Assembly (NCBI RefSeq): GCF_003313335.1 | Contig: NZ_QMHP01000012.1 | Location: 13,277 to 77,276 of the forward strand | Length of the DNA stretch: 64,000 nucleotides | Reading direction: 5' to 3' | Source of the DNA: Pedobacter zeaxanthinifaciens | Lineage (GTDB): Bacteria > Bacteroidota > Bacteroidia > Sphingobacteriales > Sphingobacteriaceae | Shown here: piece after piece, positions 23,608-32,362 of the stretch | How the letters are laid out: every line of letters begins with the position of its first letter | How positions within the stretch are numbered: position 1 is the first letter of the stretch | Translations under genes and position numbers: made by a program | The notes under the pieces: generated by a model | The model's database searches: none | What the model saw: only the letters and a program-made list of their open reading frames with translations | Told to the model about the DNA's origin: nothing

Positions 23608-24924
23608 CTAGTAAGCCTTAATCTTACTGCTTGAAAAACCAAAATTTATTCCTGCGAGCGCAATGATGTTATTGGTTCCTGAAAAGTTTTTCCCGAAGGT
23701 AGAAGTGATGTAAAAGTTTTCGGAAATTTGATAACTTCCAACGGCGGCAAGCCTAAAATCTGAATACTTTTTCGCCGTAACATTAAGTCGTTGCAAGTAT
23801 TCCAAGGAAATACAAAACTTATTGATATCATAGTTAAGTCTAGTTCCAAGATCTATTAAATTGGCATTGATGTTATAATCTTCAAATTTTTCGTTGTTAA
23901 TGTACCTCGTTAATGCGGTAATGTAAAAATCGTCACCTTTTGGTCTAAAGTTAAAGGATAACCAAGCGGCCCATCGATTTAGCGTTAAATTATCGAATGA
24001 GTTTGTTGTTGAACCTCCGGCAAGAGCCGCAGCCATATCTATAGTGAAAACTGGCTTTTCAATTAAAGCTGCATATTGCTTTTGCAGTTCTTCAATCTTT
24101 TTTAAATCTAAATCTGCCAAGGCATTTTCTAATTCACCTTTTACCGCTTTTAATTTTGTGGTTTTGCTTTCTGGGTAAAACTGAAACAATCGAGTTCTTA
24201 TACCACCGGCTAAATAATTCATTTCGTCAGATTTGGTGGAGGCGACTGATATTGAAAAGTTGTAGAGAATAGGAAATTTGTTTTCAAACATCATTTCGGC
24301 AGTCAATTTAGGATGCGATAAGAGCCAAAAAGGGGCCACCTCCATAGCACCTCCCGTACCTTGCAAAATACCTATTACATTTACACCAAAGCCTTGCGGC
24401 GTAGTTGGTCGTTGAATGGAAGAAGGCGTTTTATCCAGCAAAATAAATCCTGGAGACGACGGCGTTTCTAAATCTTGGAACTTAATTTCATTAGCTTTTT
24501 TTTGTGCCGATGAAAGTGTTGTGCTGAATGCAAACACTAAAAGCAACATCAGTAACTTTAGCAGGTAATTTCCTTTAAAGCTAGCAATTCCACCATCAGG
24601 GGCCTCCCCTTTATCAATTTTAGAAAAAATTAGTTCGTTATGTTGATTATAGAACTTAGTTGTTATCACACAGGTATTGGTGAAGGAATTTACATCTAAA
24701 ACATTTGTTTCTACCTGAATGACCTTATCATTTAGCGTTACGGCTTTTGCCAGGAATGTTTTATTTGCTAAGTTTCCCTTGGCTAGCAATTTATCACCGA
24801 GTGTTACTTTGCTACCTCCAATTTGTCCGTTTCCAATTTCTATTGAAAGGTAAATTTCATTTTCATTGCCTGTTACATTTAGCTCCCTGGGAGTAGGCAG
24901 TAATTGATGTTCTTTAATATCCAT
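23608..24924 (-). CDS. Two-part protein: soluble N-domain, internal signal-like segment, outer-membrane-like C-domain
   Basis: The 438-residue protein has an unusual order. Residues 1-115 are a soluble beta-rich domain without signal peptide (LPTPRELNVTGNENEIYL...). Residues about 117-142 look exactly like a Sec signal peptide (GNYLLKLLMLLLVFAF then STTLSSAQ). The rest resembles a Bacteroidota outer-membrane beta-barrel or surface protein: GGIRTRLFQFYPES, a coiled stretch ELENALADLDLKKIEELQKQ, repeated amphipathic strands and a final hydrophobic strand NNIIALAGINFGF. It could be a genuine membrane-anchored fusion, or two proteins with a re-initiation. The reading frame is open throughout. Its location between the AAA+ and patatin genes ties it to the particle-like cluster. 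Function unknown. Confidence 0.6.
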   Translation of the reverse strand: MDIKEHQLLPTPRELNVTGNENEIYLSIEIGNGQIGGSKVTLGDKLLAKGNLANKTFLAKAVTLNDKVIQVETNVLDVNSFTNTCVITTKFYNQHNELIFSKIDKGEAPDGGIASFKGNYLLKLLMLLLVFAFSTTLSSAQKKANEIKFQDLETPSSPGFILLDKTPSSIQRPTTPQGFGVNVIGILQGTGGAMEVAPFWLLSHPKLTAEMMFENKFPILYNFSISVASTKSDEMNYLAGGIRTRLFQFYPESKTTKLKAVKGELENALADLDLKKIEELQKQYAALIEKPVFTIDMAAALAGGSTTNSFDNLTLNRWAAWLSFNFRPKGDDFYITALTRYINNEKFEDYNINANLIDLGTRLNYDINKFCISLEYLQRLNVTAKKYSDFRLAAVGSYQISENFYITSTFGKNFSGTNNIIALAGINFGFSSSKIKAY

Positions 24925-25016
24925 TGTAGTTAATTTAGTGACGTTTTAACCAATTTTTGCAGGTTGACTTATAGTTTCGCAGTTGTCCACTTCGCTAGAC
25001 TTTGCCTTACTACAAG

Positions 25017-27410
25017 CTATTTCTTAAACTTTAAAAAGGTATATCCCTTACTTGTAAGCAACTGCATCACATCTTCATTAGGATGCAAGATGTTTTTGAC
25101 GTTAGTGGATACTTCTGCAATGCTTCTTTCTGAAAGCACCCAATTCATTGGAACTTCCTTGGACCTAAATGGCGCATCAATTGAAATTCCATCGAGATTT
25201 TTGACGAATTCTTTCAGCTCTTGTCTGGCTGTTTTAGTGCGACCCGCTCGAGTATTATAGGTCGCTAAAATTACTTCAGACAATTCATTAAGCCATTTAA
25301 CTTCGGTTTTGTCGGTACTTTCATCTGGTGCAAACAACAGGGTGATTACCACGGGAGCTACCTCCTTACTAAGCGTTCGATCTGCATTGATATCCTTCAA
25401 TAATTCCAACATGCTTGATGATCCCGTATTTTCTACGTAACCTCCATCAACAAAATGAAGCGTTTCATTAGCATTTTTAACGGCAGCGGCAGGCGAAAAT
25501 AGAGGAAACCTAGAACTAAAGTTTAACGCAGTAGAGTAAGGTAAGTTATTAAGTTTTTGATCAAATAGATCTCGGTTTAAACCAAAACGCAACGTGCTAA
25601 TTTGATGGTTTGAAATAATGCACTGCAAACCAGTTTCAACCTCCGTTGTGTTAATAATAAGCGTAGGCGAAATGTTTGTTGAACTATCTATAAACTTCGA
25701 TTTATAGACATTTTTTTTGCTTTCAAATATATTTTCATAAGCATACTCCCAAGTTCTTTCAAGGGCTATCGCTCTATCAAAAATCTCCATTGGGTAAGGA
25801 ATAAATAGATTGACGAACTCTCCAAATAACATCTTTCCAATTAATGGAGAAAGAGAATCGTTTGTAAAAAACTTCTTCGCTTTTTCTACTGTGTTGTCTC
25901 CTATTGGCAGCTTGTCCCTAAAAGCAATAGCATTGTAATACCCTAGGCCTACAGCGCCTCCAGACACACCAGACATCCCATACAATGAGTTCCTCAAATC
26001 AACGCTTTCTTTTGACTCCGCTAATGCCTTTTCGAAACTGGACAGGAAAATACCCGTATAAGCACCCGTTCTGAAAGCACCTCCTTCTGCACACACGAAA
26101 ATTACAGGATATTTACTTTTTAGTGGCTTACCTTGCATCTTATACTTTGTTTTATAAGCAGTAAACCATGCTCTAAAATTTTCTTTAGCGGTTACCCTAT
26201 TTGTAACCTGTTGCTTTGACACCCTTGCAGGATGATCACTATTGACATAAGACACTACAAGTAACAACAATAACAAGAAAAATCGAAGAGAAAAGAAACG
26301 CCAACTCCTGAAAACGGATTTATCGAGATAGAGCAACCCAATGTAAAGACCCGTATAGCAAGCAAAGGCCAAGCAAATTAAACCTGGCGCACCGAAAGCT
26401 CTAAAAAAGAAACAATCTGCGGGCAAAAATGCGACGAAAAATATAACAACTACACTTATCCAAAGAAGTTGTTTTACCTGCTTATGGAAACCATTGTAAA
26501 AACTCGATGGAATGTGGTAAACCCATTTATACAAATAGCTGGTTTGCGTTTCTACATATCCACTATTAATCAGCTCAAACTGTTCTGGCACCAGCCTACC
26601 CTTGGTAAATATCTTTTTATCCTGAGGCAAATTTTCTAATCCAGCTGACGAGCTATCGACCAACTGATTCAAAAAATCTTTATAGCTTTCCTTTGGAGAG
26701 GATTTAAAACCAGATGCCTTTGGAAATGTAAACGTAAAATCATTGTATATTCCGTATAATTTATTCAACCACGATTGCTCTAATGGCGGTAAAGAGCGTT
26801 TTCCCAAAATGGTGCGTTGAGGCTGATTTGGCCCATATTGACCAAACTTTGAGAAATACAGATAAATTACAAACGAAAAAAGTAAACCGACAATGAACAC
26901 CGAACTTCCTAAATAAATTCCTCTTTCAACAATGGGAATAAATGTGGCCAAAAACATTAACCTAATGAGTTCTGTTAGTACAACAATAAACGGAAAAACC
27001 AGAAAAAAAGCTGCCAACATGCGTTGCACCGCTTTCCGCCAGCGTACGCGTTGTTCGCTAAGGTTAAGTCCGGAGTTATCTGAAATAGCTATTGCGTAGC
27101 GTACACCCAGTTCGGAAGCGTAGGCCCAACAACAAATACTTAACAACAAGCAAACAAATTGCTGAAATTGCCCTGAAATCATTTTTTCGATAACAAGAAG
27201 GAAAGCGTCTCGGCCCTGTGGAACAATTAACAGGCACAATCCAAAAACAAGCGAAGGAATAATCACAAAACCAATACTCAGAGATATCGATAAAAAATCG
27301 GCCACTAAAATCCTAAACGGAATACACCTAAAAGAGATCCGAATGTGGATGCTGAAATCTTCGAAGGTTGTTTTGATTGCTTGAATCAAAGAGGTTAAAT
27401 AAAATTTCAT
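25017..27410 (-). CDS. Polytopic membrane protein with C-terminal patatin-like phospholipase domain
   Basis: Patatin-like enzymes are Ser-Asp acyl hydrolases that cut membrane phospholipids. The 797-residue protein has an N-terminal membrane half with several hydrophobic segments (for example GFVIIPSLVFGLCLLIV, FVCLLLSICCWAYA, YLGSSVFIVGLLFSFVIYLYF, WRFFSLRFFLLLLLLVVSYV). From about residue 430 comes the patatin domain: oxyanion block EGGAFRTGAYTG (about 441-452), nucleophile elbow SGVSGGAV (about 479-486) and the Asp motif HFVDGGYVENTG (about 651-662). The catalytic set is complete. It is encoded inside the fibre-rich cluster, so a lipase effector or an envelope-remodelling release factor are both possible; neither is proven. 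Confidence 0.8.
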   Translation of the reverse strand: MKFYLTSLIQAIKTTFEDFSIHIRISFRCIPFRILVADFLSISLSIGFVIIPSLVFGLCLLIVPQGRDAFLLVIEKMISGQFQQFVCLLLSICCWAYASELGVRYAIAISDNSGLNLSEQRVRWRKAVQRMLAAFFLVFPFIVVLTELIRLMFLATFIPIVERGIYLGSSVFIVGLLFSFVIYLYFSKFGQYGPNQPQRTILGKRSLPPLEQSWLNKLYGIYNDFTFTFPKASGFKSSPKESYKDFLNQLVDSSSAGLENLPQDKKIFTKGRLVPEQFELINSGYVETQTSYLYKWVYHIPSSFYNGFHKQVKQLLWISVVVIFFVAFLPADCFFFRAFGAPGLICLAFACYTGLYIGLLYLDKSVFRSWRFFSLRFFLLLLLLVVSYVNSDHPARVSKQQVTNRVTAKENFRAWFTAYKTKYKMQGKPLKSKYPVIFVCAEGGAFRTGAYTGIFLSSFEKALAESKESVDLRNSLYGMSGVSGGAVGLGYYNAIAFRDKLPIGDNTVEKAKKFFTNDSLSPLIGKMLFGEFVNLFIPYPMEIFDRAIALERTWEYAYENIFESKKNVYKSKFIDSSTNISPTLIINTTEVETGLQCIISNHQISTLRFGLNRDLFDQKLNNLPYSTALNFSSRFPLFSPAAAVKNANETLHFVDGGYVENTGSSSMLELLKDINADRTLSKEVAPVVITLLFAPDESTDKTEVKWLNELSEVILATYNTRAGRTKTARQELKEFVKNLDGISIDAPFRSKEVPMNWVLSERSIAEVSTNVKNILHPNEDVMQLLTSKGYTFLKFKK

Positions 27411-27499
27411 ATAGAGCGTTTGTTTCGATGGTTAATCGTGTTCTTCATAGGACTTGTGATACAGGTAGATAGATAAATGAAGTTACGAAATTTAGCTGA

Positions 27500-28354
27500 C
27501 TATCTTATGGCGCTGATGTTTAGCTGAGCATTGAATTGTTCAATTGCTTTGAGAACTTTAAACAACTGGTTTTCGGTTAGCATTGGTTTAAAAATGCCGA
27601 CACAATTTTGAACTATAGAAGTTGACTCTTCCGACTGCCATTGCGACATTCCTAAAAATATTCGTTGGTTGTCGTGTCCGAAAACAGTGTATCCATAATC
27701 TATATTTACTGCCCTATCAAATTGAATGTTTTTGGTATCAGCATTAGTAGTTCCAACATTAAATCCCAGGGCACCAATGTAACTTCCGTTTACATCGGTT
27801 CTTGATTTGGTGTAAGATGAGCCTCCCGTTTGCACATATAGTTGATTACTGTAATTTGTAATGCCCGGAGTACGTGTAGAGCCTAAATTCCTGATGCTCA
27901 AATACTGTCCATTTTTATTTATTAGATCTTTATTAGGATGACAATAAGTAATTATCGTAACATTATTAGATAGTCCACTATCCCATGTTAAACCAGTATC
28001 GGCTATGCCGTTTAAACCGCGTGGTAACGCTGCGAACGATCTAATTGGGACTGATATTGAACCACAGTACGCTGAAGCGCCTAAATCCAAATTTGGATTT
28101 AGCGAATTGATGTTTTTTTTGATCATATCGTTTGTCCCGCCTATCATTGGAAAAAAACAAACAATATTTTGATATACGCCCCAAGCTTTTAAACTTGTAA
28201 TTAAATTATTTATGGCAGTTCTTGCCTGGGCTGCATTATATAATCCTGCAACATTCAGGTTCGAATCGTTATTTAAGCCGGCAGCATCAATAAAGTCTTC
28301 TGCATCTTTGTCAAAGCTCGATAACAATCGGTTATTGCTAATTCTTCCCCACAT
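27500..28354 (-). CDS. Lectin-like tail protein A (paralogue of 29184-29987)
   Basis: The 284-residue protein resembles C-terminal tail or adhesin modules of Bacteroidota phages. Near its start it has DAEDFIDAAGLNNDSNLN followed by a helix (AINNLITSLKAWGVYQ) and FFPMIGGT...NLDLGASAYCG. The rest is a concanavalin/LamG-like run of beta strands. The product of 29184-29987 repeats this plan (FVDAADV, YPFIGGT, FRLAFFGG), so the two are diverged paralogues. There is no signal peptide. Its ATG overlaps the stop of the preceding gene (TAATG at 28352-28356), so translation is coupled. It is the last of three small binding-protein genes; a receptor-binding role is inferred. Confidence 0.6.
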   Translation of the reverse strand: MWGRISNNRLLSSFDKDAEDFIDAAGLNNDSNLNVAGLYNAAQARTAINNLITSLKAWGVYQNIVCFFPMIGGTNDMIKKNINSLNPNLDLGASAYCGSISVPIRSFAALPRGLNGIADTGLTWDSGLSNNVTIITYCHPNKDLINKNGQYLSIRNLGSTRTPGITNYSNQLYVQTGGSSYTKSRTDVNGSYIGALGFNVGTTNADTKNIQFDRAVNIDYGYTVFGHDNQRIFLGMSQWQSEESTSIVQNCVGIFKPMLTENQLFKVLKAIEQFNAQLNISAIR

Positions 28355-29187
28355 TAGATATTGTATTTAAGTTTAATATATGTTTGTAGCCTTTTCACCT
28401 CATTTTGAGAGAGTGTCCTTTTCCAATAAGCAAATTCATAAAGACGATTTTTACACTTACTCCCACTATTGGAAGATGAAATCACAACATTATTCGGATT
28501 CCCGGTGTTACTGCGCCCTCTAAAACCAAATGTTATGGGATAGTTTAGTGTAGATATATTACTCGAAGTAACCGTATTTACAGTCTCTTTGAGAAGAATA
28601 TTATCAGAAGAAATTATTTTTGAACCGATTTGACCGTCAAATGTCCTAATATCAGAAAGAAAGCTTCTTTTATGCCTATCTGCATTGATAAATCGTATAT
28701 CACCAGCAAATTGTGTTTCTACATTTCCTAAATGTGTCTGTCCGTTTATCGTTGAATAGTCATTACTAGTACTTACTGCACCAATTACAATACTACCAAA
28801 ATTTGTACCTATGTCTCTAGATACGACACCGTAATTATTACTGTCAATTATGGTGATATTTGAAGCTACAATCAGGAAGGAAAATTTGTTCACACCAGCA
28901 ATCCAATTATTGTCAGGTATAAATAATGCTTTTGACACACCTATACTCGGATCAATATCGATATATGGTTTATTATTTAATCCACCGTTTGCCCTAAATG
29001 TCGGTGGGAATATATTCACATTATCAACTATGGCATTAGCAACATTCCCAATTGAGCCCAAATTTGTAAAAACATTCACTCCTGCGTTATCCAAAGGTTG
29101 AGGGTTATCCAGCCCGTTAACATTTTCCGAATCCAGCCATACTTGTGGATTTGTGGAAGTTATATATTCTTGAAGTGCGTTCATCAT
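28354..29187 (-). CDS. Lectin-like tail protein B
   Basis: This 277-residue protein begins ALQEYITSTNPQVWLDSEN, the usual start of LamG-like domains in phage tail and surface proteins (ITSTNPQVWLD then a Gly-Leu-Asn turn). A beta-rich body follows with NGGLNNKPYIDIDPS and AYWKRTLSQNEVKRLQTYIKLKY at the end; the last block matches LamG ends (a Leu-rich helix after Ser-x-x-Glu-hydrophobic). It lacks a signal peptide. Starts at 29187 or 29184 are both possible; a GGGAGGG stretch just upstream favours the second ATG by spacing. It overlaps the upstream gene stop (ATGA). A carbohydrate- or surface-binding role is likely from the fold but not shown. Confidence 0.6.
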   Translation of the reverse strand: MMNALQEYITSTNPQVWLDSENVNGLDNPQPLDNAGVNVFTNLGSIGNVANAIVDNVNIFPPTFRANGGLNNKPYIDIDPSIGVSKALFIPDNNWIAGVNKFSFLIVASNITIIDSNNYGVVSRDIGTNFGSIVIGAVSTSNDYSTINGQTHLGNVETQFAGDIRFINADRHKRSFLSDIRTFDGQIGSKIISSDNILLKETVNTVTSSNISTLNYPITFGFRGRSNTGNPNNVVISSSNSGSKCKNRLYEFAYWKRTLSQNEVKRLQTYIKLKYNI

Positions 29188-29987
29188 GCCCTCCCTATTG
29201 ACCTTTGTGCGATAAAAATGTCATGTGAAAATATTTTAGCATTATAATCACTCATGCCATTACCTACAGATGCAAAAGCACATCTATTGATTTCAAAGCT
29301 TCCTGCTGTCTTATTCGCTGTATTTCCTCCCGCAAATAAATATATTGTATTTGATACAGGATAGCTATAAGTATTATCAGAGTTGCTTTGAGCTATTATA
29401 TTTGCATTATGATATAACTTATTTGAATTTATAGCATTTCTATTACCTAAAAACATACCTTGCCTCGTATACGTAGAAGAAGAAAAAGCGGCATTTGCAT
29501 TTTCAGTGCCAATAATAGAATTAAAATTATTATTAAAGTTTGTTCTCAATAACAGAAATGTTGTTCCTGCAACGTAAGGTTGTGTCCCTAATCCTAGTAA
29601 AATTCTTGTTCCTCCTGTTATATTTTCATTACTATAATAAGATAAATGTGTGTTATTTAAAATTAGATTAGAGGAAGAAATATAAGTTTCCGCATATCCG
29701 GTAGTTCCGTTAGGTTTAACACCCAAAGCAGAATGAGTTAAACCACCAAAAAATGCTAATCTAAACGCTGAATCCAAATCTCTTGGATCAAGAAGATTAA
29801 ATTGATGACTAAACGCAGTTCCACCAATAAATGGATAAACTGCGCCAATTGTAATACCTGATTTTACACAAGCTATATCAATCAATCGTAAATAATTCAA
29901 ATTGGCCTTACTATTTTTAATGTTGCCTCCAACATCTGCGGCATCAACAAAATCTGATACCCTTTTTGAAAAAGTTAAACCAATCAT
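29184..29987 (-). CDS. Lectin-like tail protein C (paralogue of 27500-28354)
   Basis: A 267-residue protein of the phage-tail LamG-like type: RVSDFVDAADVGGNIK, then a helix, GAVYPFIGGTAFSHQFNLLD, PRDLDSAFRLAFFGGLTHSA and GVKPNGTTGYAETYI, followed by beta strands. The FIGGT...FNLLDPRDLD...GG...H pattern is familiar from tail proteins of Bacteroidota phages and prophages. It has no signal peptide. It directly follows the shorter fibre gene and is preceded by a near-perfect Shine-Dalgarno (AAGGAGGTGG), which is rare in this phylum and suggests strong translation. It presumably provides one of several alternative binding heads. Confidence 0.65.
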   Translation of the reverse strand: MIGLTFSKRVSDFVDAADVGGNIKNSKANLNYLRLIDIACVKSGITIGAVYPFIGGTAFSHQFNLLDPRDLDSAFRLAFFGGLTHSALGVKPNGTTGYAETYISSSNLILNNTHLSYYSNENITGGTRILLGLGTQPYVAGTTFLLLRTNFNNNFNSIIGTENANAAFSSSTYTRQGMFLGNRNAINSNKLYHNANIIAQSNSDNTYSYPVSNTIYLFAGGNTANKTAGSFEINRCAFASVGNGMSDYNAKIFSHDIFIAQRSIGRA

Positions 29988-31706
29988 TTACCACCTCCTT
30001 ACTACATTATCATTTACCGCGAAATAAGTGAAGCTGCCGTCATCATGCATTTGACCTTTCAACATCACTTTATTGTTGGCAGGAGTAATGGTAGCCCTGT
30101 TGGATGTCCATGTGGCCGAAGAAATGGCGGATAAAATTTCACTGTCGTAAACCCAAAGTTCTCCAGCTTCTACAGTTGCGGATATATCTCCGTATTGATT
30201 GGCCAGTAAGAAATAGTTTCCAGTAGATTTTAACAGTTCGTTATTATAAGTTTTTAACAACCTATTAACGATGGTATTATCAACCAACTTAATCTCTCCA
30301 TTGTTATTCCAAACATCACCGTTTATTGGCGCATTAACGTCAACTGCGGATGGTGTGAGGTTAAGTTGTGATTTTGCAGTAGTATTTGAACCTATTTTCA
30401 AAAATGAACTAGTTACGCCAGCTATGCCAATGCCAATACCAACAGTAAACTGCCATAGTGCGCTGATGTTATTTGCTATTGTTTTAAGGTAAGTCCAGTT
30501 TAGCGGAGTCAAATACTTATTTCCCGAAGTACCAGCTTGCGCCTCCACATCTGTTGCGGCAAGTTGCGCTGCCCTGCGTGATATTCTTATTGGTGTGGTA
30601 TCGTTATAAAAGTAGTACCAATAGTTGGCGTCAGCGTAAAACTGCATTTGATATGCTCCAACAATAGCGCTGCCAGTATATACATCTGAGGCATTCCAAT
30701 TACCAGCCGTGGTTAGCTGGCTAATAATTGTTGTATTGGTAATTACAGGTAAAGTAATTTCGTAAAAACTTTCTATTTCTTTAGCTGCCGAAAGTGACAG
30801 TACCCTATTTCCTGTTAAACTATTTAAGCTTGGTGCCTGCTGAAAACTTTTTTTGCCAAAGATATTCTCAGACACGTTTCCAGATTTGCGTACATAATCG
30901 TTTGCAACAGCGTCAATAGCTCTTGTTGATGTAAAATAGAGGTTACTGGTTCCTTCGGTAAGTTGGTCAGTATTATTTGCGCCGGAGCCCGGACTCCCCT
31001 CCACCCAAGTGTTATCATCTACATCCCAATTATAATTTTTTACATTGGAGCCTGTACCAGCATCAACCTGTGCATAATCACCAGCTTGCAAAGCCGGATT
31101 AAACACAGCACTTTGCAAAGCAGCCAACGAGGCGTACTTTCCCCTAAAATGTTGGTTGTAATCGGCAATATTTAATTTCAAGGCTAAAACGTCCGCTATT
31201 TTTTGCGGAATATCGACCCAAGCGGCATCGCCATTTACTACACTCTTTTTTTCTAAACTCTGACCGCTTGTACCACCGTTAATTACACCGTTAATAATTA
31301 AGTTTTTCAAATCCCCAAACGCTGTGATACCATCGCTAATTTTAAGCTGGGTCACCACATAAGACTCGCCATTAAATTCAGTGGCTACCAACATGGTATT
31401 TACCGGCTGGTTGCCAGTACCAAACACTTCATTCGGATCCCAATCTTCCAATGGCTTAATAATAAATGGATGCTTTTGATTTCCCTGATTAGGTATTCCG
31501 GCTAAAAATGCAGCATTTACAAAATTCGAATCGTTAACTAAGTCAGATGTATTTTTGGGCATCTCCTGATCGAAGTAGTCCCTCAACATCTTAATCAGCT
31601 CCCTTAACTTTATACCTTGTGTTTTATTTATTGTTTCAATAAAAGGGCCATCAGATTTTATTACGTCATTAATATAATCGTTAGATATTGGTGGGATTTG
31701 AGGCAT
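29988..31706 (-). CDS. Fibre protein 2 (shares N-terminal domain with the large fibre)
   Basis: The first ~270 of 572 residues closely match the start of the large fibre gene (33508-38208): PPI-DYI--VIKS-GP, NKTQG-KLRELIK-LRDYF, then NDxNFVNA, KPL-DWD, GNQP-NTMLVAT and IPQKIAD-LALKLN. By eye about two thirds of residues agree. After that the two differ. This protein continues with a beta-rich C-terminal half (TSTRAIDAVANDYVRKSG, AYQMQFYADANYWYYFY, VDDNTWVEG before it) and lacks the S74-like end. The shared N-terminus is best explained as a common attachment domain that docks different tips on one structure. No signal peptide. Confidence 0.65.
   Translation of the reverse strand: MPQIPPISNDYINDVIKSDGPFIETINKTQGIKLRELIKMLRDYFDQEMPKNTSDLVNDSNFVNAAFLAGIPNQGNQKHPFIIKPLEDWDPNEVFGTGNQPVNTMLVATEFNGESYVVTQLKISDGITAFGDLKNLIINGVINGGTSGQSLEKKSVVNGDAAWVDIPQKIADVLALKLNIADYNQHFRGKYASLAALQSAVFNPALQAGDYAQVDAGTGSNVKNYNWDVDDNTWVEGSPGSGANNTDQLTEGTSNLYFTSTRAIDAVANDYVRKSGNVSENIFGKKSFQQAPSLNSLTGNRVLSLSAAKEIESFYEITLPVITNTTIISQLTTAGNWNASDVYTGSAIVGAYQMQFYADANYWYYFYNDTTPIRISRRAAQLAATDVEAQAGTSGNKYLTPLNWTYLKTIANNISALWQFTVGIGIGIAGVTSSFLKIGSNTTAKSQLNLTPSAVDVNAPINGDVWNNNGEIKLVDNTIVNRLLKTYNNELLKSTGNYFLLANQYGDISATVEAGELWVYDSEILSAISSATWTSNRATITPANNKVMLKGQMHDDGSFTYFAVNDNVVRRW
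29991..30000 (-). promoter_or_regulatory. Unusually strong Shine-Dalgarno for lectin-like protein C
   Basis: The minus strand reads AAGGAGGTGG, then TAA (stop of the fibre gene) and ATG at 29987. The GGAGG core is 6 bases from the ATG, optimal spacing. Bacteroidota seldom use such sites, so it stands out and fixes the start. Confidence 0.7.
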
Positions 31707-31860
31707 AATTTAATTATTTAATGGTTACTATTTTACATCGGTAGTATAGCGCTATCCTGATAATCAGCAGATAGAATATTTGAGAACATATCTACTTATC
31801 AATAAGTCATATACTCATTTAGCATTAAACTGATAGATAAGCAGATATTGAATGTACCAA

Positions 31861-32274
31861 CTAGCCGATAAGCTTAAAAAATACATCCAATCTTAAATTG
31901 CTAGAAACGTTATCGAACATGTCGAGATTAAACTCTGCATGCTCAATTTCGATTTCCTGATTTAATAATTCTTCAATTTCTTGGTTGAACTTTTCATAGT
32001 TTGGATTTTTCTCTCCATCATCATTTTTCACTTTAACTTCATATACATCCTGATTTTTTTCAGATGGCTGTCCGTACTGCTTCACTAATTCGTTAATTGT
32101 GTTGGCAATTTCTTTTGATTCTTTAGCAACGATAGCGGCCAATTTTGAAAGCCAATATTTTGTTTTGATGGCAATATTTTCGGTTAAAAGGCCATTAATT
32201 TGATAAGCTGCATTACCGTTCAATTCGATATCCAACATTTGGATTTCCCTTAATTTTAAGTTTGATTTTTTCAT
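31861..32274 (-). CDS. Small acidic coiled-coil-like protein of the fibre cluster
   Basis: The 137-residue protein is unrecognised. It is strongly charged, with helical stretches (IAIKTKYWLSKLAAIVAKES, EELLNQEIEIEHAEFNLD) and ends LRLDVFFKLIG. The size and composition recall small phage accessory or chaperone proteins. An internal ATG at 32238 (MLDIELNGN) is an equally plausible start and gives 125 residues. It sits between the two fibre-type units, separated from both by gaps of about 90 and 150 bases, so it could have its own promoter. The gap 31707-31860 holds two imperfect copies of a ctgat...gcagata stretch but no gene. Confidence 0.55.
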   Translation of the reverse strand: MKKSNLKLREIQMLDIELNGNAAYQINGLLTENIAIKTKYWLSKLAAIVAKESKEIANTINELVKQYGQPSEKNQDVYEVKVKNDDGEKNPNYEKFNQEIEELLNQEIEIEHAEFNLDMFDNVSSNLRLDVFFKLIG

Positions 32275-32362
32275 CCGTGTATTACTAGTTTGTTTAAATT
32301 ATTATTTTAAAGCCAGTTCTTAAGCGCTAATAGACTTTTAGTAGACGGCATTAAATGTTCGA

